Source of the DNA: Acidobacteriota bacterium
GTDB taxonomy: Bacteria; Acidobacteriota; Thermoanaerobaculia; UBA5066
NCBI GenBank assembly: GCA_029781975.1
Contig: JAKOVQ010000021.1
Span: 24,960-88,959, forward strand
Length of the DNA stretch: 64,000 bases
Direction: 5' to 3'
Position 1 is the first letter of the stretch. Every line of letters starts with the position of its first letter. The notes beneath the pieces were generated by a model. The model worked only from the letters and a program-made list of their open reading frames with translations. It was not told the origin of the DNA and did no database searches. Of the stretch, positions 1 through 9,299 are shown one piece after another. The position numbers were made by a program, and so were the translations under genes.

Positions 1-88
1 TTCGCGGCCGGCGCCGGCGCGGCGCTCCGGGCGGGATCCTTCATACGCGGAGGATAGCGAACGCGGTCGCCGGACCTCGCGGCGCACC

Positions 89-94
89 TACAAT
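89..94 (+). promoter_or_regulatory. Possible -10 box
   Basis: A TACAAT hexamer lies about 45 bases before the GTG start of the first gene. No good -35 element is seen, so this is only a candidate promoter. Confidence 0.35.
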
Positions 95-139
95 CGGGCC
101 CGGGGAGATGACCGGGCGAGTGCGACGCTCCCGCCGTTC

Positions 140-538
140 GTGACGGTGCCGCGCGCGAGGACGCTTCGGAGGGGGCTCTCGCTCCTGGCCGCGCTCGCGT
201 CGCTCGCGACGGGAGCCTGGAGCGCGCGGCAGGCTCCGCGCCTCGCGGAGCCCGGGCCGGAGAGGTTCACCGCGTTCTCGGTCCTCCCCCGGGCGCCGAT
301 CCCGCCGGGCTCGAAGGTCGCTCTCTCCGTTCCCCGGACGCCCCCCGCGACGCCCGATCTCTTCGAGGCGGCGTGGCTCCGCCCCGACCTCCTCTGGGCC
401 CCGACGCCCCTCTGGGCGAAGGCTCCGTTCGCCTGGGACTACGAGGTCATCCTCCCCGGTGCCGTCGCCGACCCCGCCCCGGCGGTCGTCGTCTGGAACG
501 AGGCCGGCGTCGTCGTCCGGCGGAGGACCGCGCCGTGA
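140..538 (+). CDS. Small membrane-anchored exported protein
   Basis: This 132-residue protein has a basic N-terminus and a hydrophobic segment at about residues 12-28, read as a signal anchor or signal peptide. A proline-rich domain outside the membrane follows. I do not recognise the family. The start is a GTG, since no in-frame ATG precedes it. The stop overlaps the next gene's start as GTGA, so the two are probably translated together. It may serve as an exported partner of the downstream membrane protein; that is inference. Confidence 0.6.
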   Translation: MTVPRARTLRRGLSLLAALASLATGAWSARQAPRLAEPGPERFTAFSVLPRAPIPPGSKVALSVPRTPPATPDLFEAAWLRPDLLWAPTPLWAKAPFAWDYEVILPGAVADPAPAVVVWNEAGVVVRRRTAP

Positions 539-1854
539 CCTCCGCCTGGTTCCTCGTAGCGACCCTCTCCCTGGGCGCCGGGGTCCACGTCTGGCTCCGG
601 GACCGCTGCGGCGAGCCTCCCCTCCCCGTCGGGGCGATCGCGTGGGGCGCGGCCGGGATGGGGCTCTGGATGGGGTTTCTCCAGCTCGTCGGCATCGGGT
701 GGCGCCCCGCCCTCCTCGCGCTCCCCAGCGCCGCCGGGCTCGGAGCGGTCGTCGAGGCGTTGCGGCGGAAGCGGACGGAAGGGCTCTTCCGAAGGCCGGA
801 CGCGTGGGCCCTGGCGGCGGCGGCGCTGGTCGTCCCGCAGGTCGTCAGGATCGCGTCCGCCCCGGCGTCCGGCTGGGACTTCCGGTTCATCTGGGGCCTC
901 AAGGCCCGCGTCTTCGCCATGGCGGGAGCCCACGACTGGCGGTGGCTCACCTGGTCCTCCTACGACTTCGCCCGCCCCGACTACCCCCCGCTCTGGCCGG
1001 ACCTCCTCGCGGGCGCCCCCCTCGTCTCCGGCGACGTGACGCGAAGCGCCGCGCTCTGGCAGGCCGTCCTCTGCGCCGCGCTCGCCGCGGCGTGCTGGCA
1101 TGCAGCCCGCGGCGCGACGCCCGCCGTCCGGGCCGTCGCGGCCGTGACCGGCGCGTGGGCCCCCTTCGTCTTCTCCCCGGAGTACTCGGGGTACGCCGGG
1201 CCGCTCCTCGCGTTCGGGACCGTCGTCGCCGCCTCGGCCCTCGCCGACCTCGCGGACGGGACCGTCCGCAGCCCGACGTTCCTGGGGCTGGCGATGGTCC
1301 TCCTGAGCCTGACGAAGGACGAGGGGATCGCCCTCGCGAGCGGGATGCTGCTGGGCGCGTTCCTCGCGATCGGGCTCCGTCGCGCCGCTCCGCTCCTGAT
1401 GGCGTTCGTGCCCGTGGGAGCCTGGCGCCTCGCCCTCCTCACGTGGGGAACCGCGGGCGAGCCCCACCTCCTCGATCGCGCGGTGCTCCTCCAGAGGCTC
1501 CGCGACCTCCCGACCTCGGTCGGGACCTCGGTCCCGGCGCCCGTGGCGATCGCGGCGCTCGCAGGGATCGCCGCCGCCCTGGCATGGAGAGGGAGGCCGG
1601 CCCGGGCCGCCGGCGTGGCGCTCGGCGTCTGGGGGCTGGCCGTCGCGGCCGAGTACTTGACCTCTCGCTTCGACGTGGCGTGGCGGCTGGGCTTCTCGCT
1701 CGACCGCGTCGTCTCCGCTCCGCTGCCCGCCGCCATCTCGCTCGGGCTCCGCGGCGCCTTCAGCGCCGAAGGGGAGGCGGCGCCTACGGCTCCTTCCCCG
1801 GAGCCGCGACGGAGGAAGTCCCGCCGCCGAGACAGCCGGGCCCCGCGTCCGTGA
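535..1854 (+). CDS. Polytopic membrane protein, putative GT-C type glycosyltransferase
   Basis: This 439-residue protein has about ten hydrophobic segments. GWDFRFIWGLKAR (residues 113-125), RPDYPPLWP (147-155) and KDEG (261-264) resemble signatures of uncharacterised lipid-sugar-dependent membrane glycosyltransferases, where an acidic residue in the first large outer loop is catalytic. The family assignment is tentative. The C-terminal 30 residues are basic and proline-rich. The start GTG at 535 overlaps the upstream stop (GTGA); the open frame extends further upstream, but that stretch overlaps the first gene and reads as non-native protein. It converges with the FG-GAP gene, 15 bases away. 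Confidence 0.6.
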   Translation: MTSAWFLVATLSLGAGVHVWLRDRCGEPPLPVGAIAWGAAGMGLWMGFLQLVGIGWRPALLALPSAAGLGAVVEALRRKRTEGLFRRPDAWALAAAALVVPQVVRIASAPASGWDFRFIWGLKARVFAMAGAHDWRWLTWSSYDFARPDYPPLWPDLLAGAPLVSGDVTRSAALWQAVLCAALAAACWHAARGATPAVRAVAAVTGAWAPFVFSPEYSGYAGPLLAFGTVVAASALADLADGTVRSPTFLGLAMVLLSLTKDEGIALASGMLLGAFLAIGLRRAAPLLMAFVPVGAWRLALLTWGTAGEPHLLDRAVLLQRLRDLPTSVGTSVPAPVAIAALAGIAAALAWRGRPARAAGVALGVWGLAVAAEYLTSRFDVAWRLGFSLDRVVSAPLPAAISLGLRGAFSAEGEAAPTAPSPEPRRRKSRRRDSRAPRP

Positions 1855-1869
1855 TCGGCCGCGCCCTCC

Positions 1870-4494
1870 TCATCGCGCGCTTCCCAGGAAGACAGCCCCG
1901 TCGCCCGAGCCCGCGCCCGGAACCGCCCCGTCGTTCACGCTGACGTACGCGGCACCGGGCGAACCCGCCCCGTAGCCGACGCGGACCCATCCCTCCCGGA
2001 GGCCGGGCGCCAGGGTGGACAGGACCGAGTCCATCTGACTCCAGGACGCCCAGCCGGGGTCGAGGTCCCGATGGGCGACGAAGCGCCCGTCGCGGTCGAA
2101 GACCGAGACGCGGATCGGAGTTGCGATCGGGTCGCTCGGCGCGACGACGATGGTCAGGTTCGACCGGGACTCGCCGTCCTGGACCAGCGGCGCGATCCGC
2201 CGCGAGGTCCGGAACCAGTCGGTGTTCGGTAGAGCCGTCATGGCCACGCCGTACCGGCCGCGCGCCCCGGCGCGGGTGCCGACGCGAGCGACAGCCGCGA
2301 TCCCTTCGAGCGTGTTGCCGGGTTCGGCGGTCGCCTGGAGGTCCAGGCCTCCGGGACCCCCGCCCGCGACTCCGAGCGAGGCGAGGACGTCCGGAAGGAA
2401 GAGGGTCCCCTCCGCCGGGACGACGAACGTCCCGTGCCCCTCGACCCCGCTCGTCCCGTTCCGGAAGAAGCGGACGTCGACCGATCGCGAGACGGTCCCC
2501 GCGTTGAAGAGGAGGAGCTCCGTCCCGTAACGGTCGGTCGACAGCGCCGCAGGGACGAGGAGACGCCAGCGGTCCCCCAGCGCTGAGGCGGCTATTGCGG
2601 GGACGAGCGACCCGTCGGACGAGACCTCGTCGTTCAGGACGGCGTAGCCGTCGTAGTGCCCGGCCGCCGAGACCCTCTCGAGCCTCGCGAAGCCGCTCCG
2701 CGCGGCGAGCCCCGCGGCACGCAGGACTCGGTTCACCTGGACGAATCCTCCCGGCGGCAGCGTGACCTCGGGGAGCGCGGCCGTCCCCGGGGCAGCCGGG
2801 TCCGTCGAGACGACGGTCACCCTCAGCGTCACGTCGCCGTCCGCGGCCGTGCCGGGATTCACGAGCGCGAGGTTCGTCCGGTCCGTCCCGTCCTCGGCGA
2901 GCCACGGAAGGAACGCCACGCCGTCGAGCGAGCCGCCGGCCGCCCGCGGCTCGATGCCGAGGGTCGCGTTCCCGTCGAGGCCCGGCGTCTTCGAGACGAC
3001 GCGCGCCGCGACGACGAGGTCTTCGAGGGAAGCGCCGGCGACGACCAGCCGGAGCGGCCCGGCCGCGACGTGGAGGGGCAGCGCGGCCTCGCCCGAGGCC
3101 GACGTGACGAGCCGCCTCATCGCTCCCGGCTGGAGCTCGATGGTCCGGAGGGGCTCCCCCGCCTCCCAGGCCGACCCGTCGCGGATCTCGATCCGGGCCG
3201 CCCCGGGCGACGTGTTCAGGAGCGTCAGCTCCGTGTCGAACCGGGCGCCCGTCGTCCCGGACGTGGCGACCGCCACCGGGAGGACCACCGTCGAGGTGAC
3301 GTCCGCGCAGGCGCTCCGGAAGACGGCGACCCGGTCCGCGCCCCCCTCGCGGACGACGGCGACCACCTCGGCCCGACCGTCGCCGTCCAGGTCGCCTCCG
3401 GCAAAGCCGCCGCTCAGGGTGAGCGTCGCGCTCTCGAGGAGGTCTCCACCGGGCGCGTCCACGTAGACGTGGAGGCGCCGGGGCAGCGCGTCGAAGTCGG
3501 CGTCGCTCAGCAGGACGTCCGGCCAGCCGTCGCCGGTCACGTCGGCGAAGGCGAACCCGGCCGGCTCCGGGCCGGTCGAGAGGGACGAGACGTCCACGAG
3601 GCCGCCGGAGCCCCCGGCCACCACCTCGACCGTCCCCCCGCCCAGGTGGCCCTGATGCCCCCGGAGCAGCTCGGGCCGCCCGTCGCGGTCGACGTCGGCG
3701 CTCCCGAGTCCCGTGACGCGTCCGCCGCCGTCGAACCGGCCCGGGACCAGCGCCAGGGCACCGGTCCCGTCTCCCCGGAAGAGCTGGAGGAACCCGCTGG
3801 GATAGAAGCCCCAGCTGATTCCGACGACGACGTCGGCGTGGCCGTCGCCGTCCACGTCTCCGACGACGAGCGCCCCCAGGTCGCCGTCGACGCCCGTGTC
3901 CCAGCCGGTCTCGCGCGCGGGACCGAAGCCGCCCCTGCCGTCGCCCGCGAGGACCTCGAGACGCTGGCGCGTCGGAGCCGCCGGGTCCCAGGCTCGCGAC
4001 AGGACGAGGTCGGGATGCCCGTCCCCGTCCAGGTCGCCGGCGGCCGCGACCCCGAACGGCGGCCCCGACGGCGCACCGGCGACGAACCCGCCGGTGCGGT
4101 CGTTCAGGAGGACGCGGAACCCGGCGGCGTTCCTCTCGAGGAGGTCCGGGAAGCCGTCACCGTCGAGGTCGGCGACGAGCGCGACCTTCGCGTCGGGCGC
4201 GACGGGGAGCGGGCTGGAGTCGAACGCCCCGTCGCCCCGGCTCCTCCAGAGGACGTACCGGGACGCCGTGGAACCGACCGGGATCCCGAGGACGAGGTCC
4301 GCCCGGCCGTCCCGGTCGAAGTCGGCGGCCGTGAAGGTCGAAGGGGACCCGTCCGCCGGGACCGGCCACGACGCGATCTGATCGAGACGAACGGCGCCGC
4401 AGGGCGCGGCCGGGGCGGGGGCGGTCGCGCCCGCGGTCGAAGTGCCACGGGCAGAGGACGAGAGGAGAAGGAAGATCAGCGCGGCTTTGGTCAT
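1870..4494 (-). CDS. Secreted FG-GAP/VCBS repeat protein
   Basis: This 874-residue protein starts with a signal peptide (MTKAALIFLLLSSSARG). The N-terminal half holds about seven calcium-loop repeats of the DxDxDG type, such as DFDRDGRADLVLG, DLDGDGFPDLL and DVDGDGHADVVVG. These are typical of beta-propeller FG-GAP domains found outside the cell. The C-terminal half, about 430-874, looks like a series of beta-sandwich domains of unknown function. I chose the ATG at 4494 because the longer open frame upstream lacks signal-peptide character and would cover the divergent promoter. The role is probably surface binding or adhesion; the substrate is unknown. Confidence 0.8.
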   Translation of the reverse strand: MTKAALIFLLLSSSARGTSTAGATAPAPAAPCGAVRLDQIASWPVPADGSPSTFTAADFDRDGRADLVLGIPVGSTASRYVLWRSRGDGAFDSSPLPVAPDAKVALVADLDGDGFPDLLERNAAGFRVLLNDRTGGFVAGAPSGPPFGVAAAGDLDGDGHPDLVLSRAWDPAAPTRQRLEVLAGDGRGGFGPARETGWDTGVDGDLGALVVGDVDGDGHADVVVGISWGFYPSGFLQLFRGDGTGALALVPGRFDGGGRVTGLGSADVDRDGRPELLRGHQGHLGGGTVEVVAGGSGGLVDVSSLSTGPEPAGFAFADVTGDGWPDVLLSDADFDALPRRLHVYVDAPGGDLLESATLTLSGGFAGGDLDGDGRAEVVAVVREGGADRVAVFRSACADVTSTVVLPVAVATSGTTGARFDTELTLLNTSPGAARIEIRDGSAWEAGEPLRTIELQPGAMRRLVTSASGEAALPLHVAAGPLRLVVAGASLEDLVVAARVVSKTPGLDGNATLGIEPRAAGGSLDGVAFLPWLAEDGTDRTNLALVNPGTAADGDVTLRVTVVSTDPAAPGTAALPEVTLPPGGFVQVNRVLRAAGLAARSGFARLERVSAAGHYDGYAVLNDEVSSDGSLVPAIAASALGDRWRLLVPAALSTDRYGTELLLFNAGTVSRSVDVRFFRNGTSGVEGHGTFVVPAEGTLFLPDVLASLGVAGGGPGGLDLQATAEPGNTLEGIAAVARVGTRAGARGRYGVAMTALPNTDWFRTSRRIAPLVQDGESRSNLTIVVAPSDPIATPIRVSVFDRDGRFVAHRDLDPGWASWSQMDSVLSTLAPGLREGWVRVGYGAGSPGAAYVSVNDGAVPGAGSGDGAVFLGSAR

Positions 4495-4564
4495 CGCCCC
4501 CCCCACGATCGGGAGTGGCGCGTACGAGGACGATCTCACCGGGCGCCCGGCCAACCGCCCTTCC

Positions 4565-4592
4565 TTGACACCCCTCCCTCGGATGCTAGGCT
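4565..4592 (+). promoter_or_regulatory. Sigma-70 type promoter
   Basis: TTGACA (4565-4570), a 16-base spacer and TAGGCT (4587-4592) form one of the best -35/-10 pairs in the window. A Shine-Dalgarno AAGGAG at 4604-4609 precedes the ATG at 4619 by nine bases, so this gene has a normal short leader. Confidence 0.75.
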
Positions 4593-4618
4593 GGGGAAAA
4601 TCGAAGGAGTCGAGACGC

Positions 4619-4846
4619 ATGGCGAAGTTCACGCTGTTCCAGGACGAGGAATACTTTCAGTTCCGCTGGGTCCTGAAGGACGACCGCGGGAACGTCGTGG
4701 CCCAGCCCCCGAAGGGATTCATGTCCTTCGAGGAGTGCGAGAAGGCCGTCAAGCAGATCAAGAACCTGATGGCCGGCGCCACGTTCGACGACCAGACCCC
4801 GCCGGTCTCGCGCCGGCGGCAGCCGAGGATCTCGCCGAACGACTGA
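4619..4846 (+). CDS. Small DUF1508-like (YegP-type) protein
   Basis: This 75-residue cytosolic protein begins MAKFTLFQDEEYFQFRWVL. The alternation of aromatic and charged residues, a DDRGNVVAQ turn and an F-x-S-x-EECEKAVKQIK helix resemble the single-repeat DUF1508/YegP fold. The match is divergent and tentative. The start is fixed by the strong Shine-Dalgarno and promoter just upstream; the open frame reaches back to 4442, but that would place the promoter inside the gene. Function is unknown. Confidence 0.65.
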   Translation: MAKFTLFQDEEYFQFRWVLKDDRGNVVAQPPKGFMSFEECEKAVKQIKNLMAGATFDDQTPPVSRRRQPRISPND

Positions 4847-4893
4847 CCGCGCTCCCCGGCGCGAGCGCGCCCTCCGCTCGGGCGCCGCGGGCC

Positions 4894-4899
4894 TATCCT
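4894..4899 (+). promoter_or_regulatory. -10 box of a probable leaderless transcript
   Basis: TATCCT ends seven bases before the ATG at 4907. Transcription would start at or next to the start codon. No Shine-Dalgarno fits between. Confidence 0.5.
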
Positions 4900-4906
4900 T
4901 CCGTCC

Positions 4907-6166
4907 ATGCTGACCGAGGTGGTCCGGCTGCTGCCCCCGGAAGCCGCGCAGATCCTCGAGGTGCTCTTCCTCTCGTTCCTCCTCGGCCTGGAGCGGGAGG
5001 AGCACAAGGCGGGGGGTGCCGGCTACACGTTCGGCGGCGTCCGGACCTTTCCGCTCGTCGGGTTCCTGGGGTACGGCCTCGGGGCGCTCGACCCCGGCCC
5101 GGTCCTCCTGGCGGCGGGCCTCGTCGGCCTTTCCGCGGTCCTCGCCGTCTCCTATGCCCACAAGCTGAGGGTCCAGCCGACAGCGGGCGCCACGACGGAG
5201 CTCTCGGGCTTCTGCGTCTATCTCGTCGGCGCCCTCGTGGCGCGACAGCACCCCTGGCTCGCCTGCACGGTCGTGGTGGCCACCCTCCTCCTCCTCGAGC
5301 TGAAGACGGCGCTCGAAGGGCTGGCGCGGCGGATCCCGTCCGGGGAGGTCGTCACCTTCGCGAAGTTCCTCGTCCTGGCCGTCGTGATCCTCCCGGTGGT
5401 GCCGGACGCGGAGTTCACCCCGTTCCACCTGAACCCCTACAAGACGTGGCTCGTCGTCGTGGCGGTGAGCGCCGTCTCCTACGGCGGCTACCTCCTGGAG
5501 CGGCTCACGCACGGCCGCGCCGGCCTCTTCCTCTCCGCCGTCCTGGGCGGGGCCTACTCCTCGACGGTGACGACGGTCGTCCTCGCCAAGCGCGCCGCGG
5601 CCGGGGGCTCGGCCCCGCGGTTCGCGGGGAGCATCCTCGCCGCCTCCGGCGTCATGTACCTCCGGCTCGCGGCCCTTGTCGCCCTCTTCAACCTCGCGCT
5701 GGGGAGGCTGCTGGCGGTCCCCCTCCTCGCCCTCGGCGTCCTCGGGCTCGGCGCGGGGTGGCTCGTCTCTCGTCGCGGGGACGCCGAGGTGCCGGGGGAG
5801 CCGCCCCCCGAATCCCGCAACCCGCTCGACCTCCGCGCGGCCTTCCTCTTCGCGGGCGTCTTCCTGGCCATCCTGGTCGTCACCCGGCTCGCCGTGTCTC
5901 GCCTGGGGCACGAGGGCCTCTACGGCCTCGCGGCGCTCATGGGCGTCTCGGACGTCGACCCCTTCATCATGGGGCTCACCCAGACGGCGGCGACCGTCAC
6001 GCCGCTGCACACCGCTGCCGTGAGCGTCCTCGTCGCGGCCGCCAGCAACAACGTGCTGAAGGGGATCTACGCCCGGGCCTTCGGCGGCCCTGCCACCGGC
6101 AACCGGGCGCTGGCGCTCCTCCTCGCCCTCGCCGTCGCCGGGCTGGCGGCGGTGGCGCTGGTCTGA
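4907..6166 (+). CDS. MgtC/SapB-DUF4010 family membrane protein
   Basis: This 419-residue protein has about ten to twelve hydrophobic helices. The N-terminal LSFLLGLEREEH, the GGVRTFPLVGFLG loop and GATTELSGFCVYLVGALVA match the MgtC-like half of DUF4010 proteins. HLNPYKTWLVVVAVSAVSY and GGAYSSTVTTVVLAKRA match the DUF4010 half. Members are integral inner-membrane proteins with no settled function. The start sits behind a leaderless-type -10 box. The next gene, an ABC binding protein, begins 10 bases later, so read-through is likely. Confidence 0.85.
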   Translation: MLTEVVRLLPPEAAQILEVLFLSFLLGLEREEHKAGGAGYTFGGVRTFPLVGFLGYGLGALDPGPVLLAAGLVGLSAVLAVSYAHKLRVQPTAGATTELSGFCVYLVGALVARQHPWLACTVVVATLLLLELKTALEGLARRIPSGEVVTFAKFLVLAVVILPVVPDAEFTPFHLNPYKTWLVVVAVSAVSYGGYLLERLTHGRAGLFLSAVLGGAYSSTVTTVVLAKRAAAGGSAPRFAGSILAASGVMYLRLAALVALFNLALGRLLAVPLLALGVLGLGAGWLVSRRGDAEVPGEPPPESRNPLDLRAAFLFAGVFLAILVVTRLAVSRLGHEGLYGLAALMGVSDVDPFIMGLTQTAATVTPLHTAAVSVLVAAASNNVLKGIYARAFGGPATGNRALALLLALAVAGLAAVALV

Positions 6167-6176
6167 GCACGAGAGG

Positions 6177-7460
6177 ATGACGCTGCCCGCGGGCATCTCG
6201 AGGTTCGTGGTCGGCGTGGTCGGCGTGGTCGTCGTGGCCCTCGGCGCCGCCGGCTGTCCCGGCACGCGGGGCGCGGGGAGACCGGCCCTCCGCTTCCTCG
6301 TCCCCGCCAACGAGCGCCCCTTCTGGCTCCCCCTCGCGGCCACGTTCGAGAAGGAGCATCCGGGTCTCCGCGTCGACCTGGCCGAGGGGCCGGTCAACAC
6401 CGACCTCCGCGAGAGCCTCACCACGGCCGCGCTCCTCGCCGGCGACGGCTCCTTCGACCTCGTCTACCTCGACGTCACCTGGACGCCGAAGCTCGCGGCG
6501 GCGGGGTGGCTCCTGCCGCTCGACGCCGCGTTCCCGGAGGAGGCGCGGCGCGACTTCCTCCCGCAGGCGCTCGCGGCAGGAGTCTTCCGCGGCCATCTCT
6601 ACCGGATCCCGTTCAGGACCGACGTCGGCCTCCTCTACTACCGCAAGGACCTCCTGGCCGCGGCCGGCCTCCCGCCGCCGCGCACCTGGAGCGAGCTGGA
6701 GGCGGACGCCCGGAGGCTCCAGAAGCCCCCCGGCCTCTCGGGCTTCCTCTGGCAGGGGGCGCAGTACGAGGGGCTCGTCTGCTTCTTCCTCGAGGTCCTG
6801 AGGGGCCACGGCGGCTTCTGGATCGACCCGGAGACGCTCGAGGTGGGGCTCGACCGGCCCGAGGCCGTAGCCTCCCTCGAAATGCTCCAGCGCTTCTGCG
6901 CTCCGGGCGGCATCAGCCCCCCGGGTGTCGCCGCGAGCAAGGAGGAGGAGACGCGCCGCCTCTTCCAGGACGGCCGCGCGGTGTTCCTCCGCAACTGGCC
7001 CTACGTCTGGCGGCTCGCCCAGCGCGAGGGGTCGCCGGTCGCCGGGAAGATCGGGGTCGAGGCCGTGCCGACGGTCTCCGGCGTACCCGGGGCCGGGACG
7101 CTCGGCGGCTGGGGGCTCGCCGTCGCCCGCACGTCGCGCCACCCCGACGAGGCGATCGCGTTCATCCGCCACGCGACCAGCCTCGCGAGCCAGCGTCTCT
7201 TCTGCGCCCCCACCGGCTTCGCGCCCGCGCGGCGAGACGCCTACGACGACCCCGCCCTCCTCGCCGCGAACCCCTTCCTCCCCGAGCTCCTGAAGATCCA
7301 TGCGAGCGCCGCCCCCCGTCCCGTGGTGGCGCGCTACGCGCAGGCCTCCGACGTCCTCCAGCGCCACCTCAGCGCCTGCCTCGGCGGCCTCGCCTCGCCG
7401 CGCGACGCCCTCGTCGCCGCCGCACGCGAGACGCGCGCCCTCCTCGGGAGCGAGCCGTGA
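6177..7460 (+). CDS. ABC transporter sugar-type substrate-binding lipoprotein
   Basis: This 427-residue family 1 extracellular solute-binding protein has a hydrophobic leader and a lipobox LGAAGC with Cys27, so it should be a lipoprotein facing the periplasm. LRFLVPANERPFWLPLAATFEKEHPGLRV at the mature N-terminus, and the later WTPKLAAAGWLLPLD and YRIPFRTDVGLLYYRKDLL blocks (shown in part), are typical of carbohydrate-binding members such as trehalose/maltose proteins. It overlaps the first permease gene by GTGA. The ligand cannot be told from sequence. Confidence 0.88.
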   Translation: MTLPAGISRFVVGVVGVVVVALGAAGCPGTRGAGRPALRFLVPANERPFWLPLAATFEKEHPGLRVDLAEGPVNTDLRESLTTAALLAGDGSFDLVYLDVTWTPKLAAAGWLLPLDAAFPEEARRDFLPQALAAGVFRGHLYRIPFRTDVGLLYYRKDLLAAAGLPPPRTWSELEADARRLQKPPGLSGFLWQGAQYEGLVCFFLEVLRGHGGFWIDPETLEVGLDRPEAVASLEMLQRFCAPGGISPPGVAASKEEETRRLFQDGRAVFLRNWPYVWRLAQREGSPVAGKIGVEAVPTVSGVPGAGTLGGWGLAVARTSRHPDEAIAFIRHATSLASQRLFCAPTGFAPARRDAYDDPALLAANPFLPELLKIHASAAPRPVVARYAQASDVLQRHLSACLGGLASPRDALVAAARETRALLGSEP

Positions 7461-8377
7461 GCGCACTCCCGAGGGTCCTCCCCGCTCCGCGCGGGCCGCA
7501 TGCCCGCCGTGCCCGGCGCGAACGGGCCCTCCTCCTCGTCCCCGTCCTCCTCCTCCTCGGCCTCGTCGTCGGCCTTCCCGCGCTCCGCGTCGTCCTCCTC
7601 GGCTTCACCCGGACCGAGCTCGCGGACGGCGTCCGCTCCGTCTGGGCGGGGCTCGCCACGCACGCGCGGACGCTTCACGACGGCCGCTTCCTCTCGGCCC
7701 TCCGGAACACCGCCCTCTTCACCGGCCTCTCGCTCCTCCTCGAGGGGACCCTCGGCGTCGCGCTCGCCCTCCTCCTCCACGAGCGCTTCCCGGGGCGCGG
7801 CGCCCTCCGAGCCGCCGTCCTCGTCCCCTGGGCGCTCCCCACCTCGGTCATGGCGCTGGCCTGGGCCTGGATCTTCCACGACACCTTCGGCATGGCGAAC
7901 GACCTCCTCGAGCGCCTCCACCTGATCGGGGCCCCCGTCGCGTGGCTCGCGCAGCCGGGGACGGCGATGGCCGCGGTGGTGATCGCCGACGCGTGGAAGA
8001 CGACGCCGTTCGTCGCGCTCATCGTCCTGGCGGGACTGCAGGGGATCCCCGACGAGGTCCACGAGGCGGCGCGGGTCGACGGCGCCTCGGCCTTCCAGCG
8101 GCTGCTCCGCATCACCCTCCCGCTCCTCGTCCCGTCTCTCGTCGTGGCGCTCCTCTTCCGCGCCGTCCAGGCGTGGGGCGCATTCGACGTCGTCTACGTC
8201 ATGACCGGGGGCGGGCCGGGCGGCTCCACCGAGACGCTCTCGCTCTACGCCTACCAGAGCTACTTCCGCTACCTCGACTTCGGCTACGGCGCCGCCGTCG
8301 CCACGCAGGGGATGCTCCTCGCCCTCGCCCTCGCGGCGCTCGTCGTCAGGCTCGCCTCCCGCCGGGAGGAGGCGTGA
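7457..8377 (+). CDS. ABC sugar-type permease (MalF-like)
   Basis: This 306-residue inner-membrane permease has six predicted helices. The EAA loop HEAARVDGASAFQRLLRITLP near residue 203 is where the transport ATPase docks. VMTGGGPGGSTETLSLYAYQ is typical of MalF-type permeases. GTG at 7457 overlaps the binding-protein stop, and its own stop overlaps the next permease, so translation of all three is coupled. No ATPase subunit is encoded nearby; a shared MsmK/UgpC-type ATPase elsewhere is likely. Confidence 0.88.
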   Translation: MSALPRVLPAPRGPHARRARRERALLLVPVLLLLGLVVGLPALRVVLLGFTRTELADGVRSVWAGLATHARTLHDGRFLSALRNTALFTGLSLLLEGTLGVALALLLHERFPGRGALRAAVLVPWALPTSVMALAWAWIFHDTFGMANDLLERLHLIGAPVAWLAQPGTAMAAVVIADAWKTTPFVALIVLAGLQGIPDEVHEAARVDGASAFQRLLRITLPLLVPSLVVALLFRAVQAWGAFDVVYVMTGGGPGGSTETLSLYAYQSYFRYLDFGYGAAVATQGMLLALALAALVVRLASRREEA

Positions 8378-9219
8378 CGGGCTTCCGGCGCCGCCCGCTC
8401 GCCGCCGCGGCGCTGGCGGTCGGCGTGGCGCTGGCCGCGACGTGGAGCCTCCTCCCCGCGGCCTGGCAGGCGCTGACGGCGGTGAAGCCCGACGCGCAGA
8501 TCACGGCCGTCCCCGCCGTCTGGATCCCGCACCCCCCCACCGCCGCCCACGTCCGAGCGCTCTGGGAGCGAAAGCCGTTCGGCCGCTACCTCGCGAACAG
8601 CGCCGGCATCTCGCTCTGCGCGACGTTCCTCGCCCTCGCCGCCGCCGCTCCGGCGGCCGCCGCGCTCGTGCGGATGCGCCCCCGCGCCCGGAACCGCTGG
8701 CTCCTCGGCCTCCTCCTCGTCTCGCTCTTCCCGCCCATCCTCCTCCTCTTCCCGCTCTACGAAGGGGTCCGCGCCCTCGGCCTCGTCAACTCGCCGCTCG
8801 CCCTGGTCCTCCCCTACGCCGCGTTCGGCCTGCCGCTCGCCGTCTGGATCCTCGAGGCGGGCTTCCGCGAGGTGCCGCGCGAGGTGGAGGAGGCCGCGAC
8901 CCTCGACGGCCTCGGGCCGCTCGGCCGCCTCCTCCGCGTCCAGCTCCCCCTGGCGGCGCCGGCCGTCACCGCGGCCGCCCTGCTCACGTTCATCGCCTCA
9001 TGGAACGAGTTCCTCCTCGCCCTCAGCTTCACGACGCGCGACAGGGCGAAGACCGTCACCGCCGGCATCGCCAGCGTCTCGGGCGCCTCGCTCTACGAGG
9101 TCCCCTGGGGCCAGCTCTCCGCCGCCATCGTCCTCTCCACCCTCCCGGTGATCCTCCTCGTCCTCCTCTTCGAGCGGCGGATCACGAGCGGGCTGACCGG
9201 CGGGGCGGTGAAGGGGTAG
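8374..9219 (+). CDS. ABC sugar-type permease (MalG-like)
   Basis: This 281-residue second permease has six helices and the EAA motif EEAATLDGLGPLGRLLRVQLP (shown in part) around residue 175. FIASWNEFLLALSF is typical of MalG-type members. GTG at 8374 overlaps the previous stop as GTGA. It ends the importer operon; the next gene, an amidase, starts 80 bases on and has its own signal peptide. Confidence 0.88.
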   Translation: MTGFRRRPLAAAALAVGVALAATWSLLPAAWQALTAVKPDAQITAVPAVWIPHPPTAAHVRALWERKPFGRYLANSAGISLCATFLALAAAAPAAAALVRMRPRARNRWLLGLLLVSLFPPILLLFPLYEGVRALGLVNSPLALVLPYAAFGLPLAVWILEAGFREVPREVEEAATLDGLGPLGRLLRVQLPLAAPAVTAAALLTFIASWNEFLLALSFTTRDRAKTVTAGIASVSGASLYEVPWGQLSAAIVLSTLPVILLVLLFERRITSGLTGGAVKG

Positions 9220-9299
9220 GCGAACCCTCGCCGGGGATGGCCCTGCGCCGGGTTGCAGGCCCCCGGCCCCCGCCTCACACTCCCCCCCGAGGTGGCCCC

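Noticed and set aside
2656..6180. Very long open frame on the plus strand across the FG-GAP and DUF4010 genes
   Set aside because: Its translation is Arg/Pro/Gly-rich with no domain and overlaps well-supported genes in other frames; long shadow frames are usual at this GC content.
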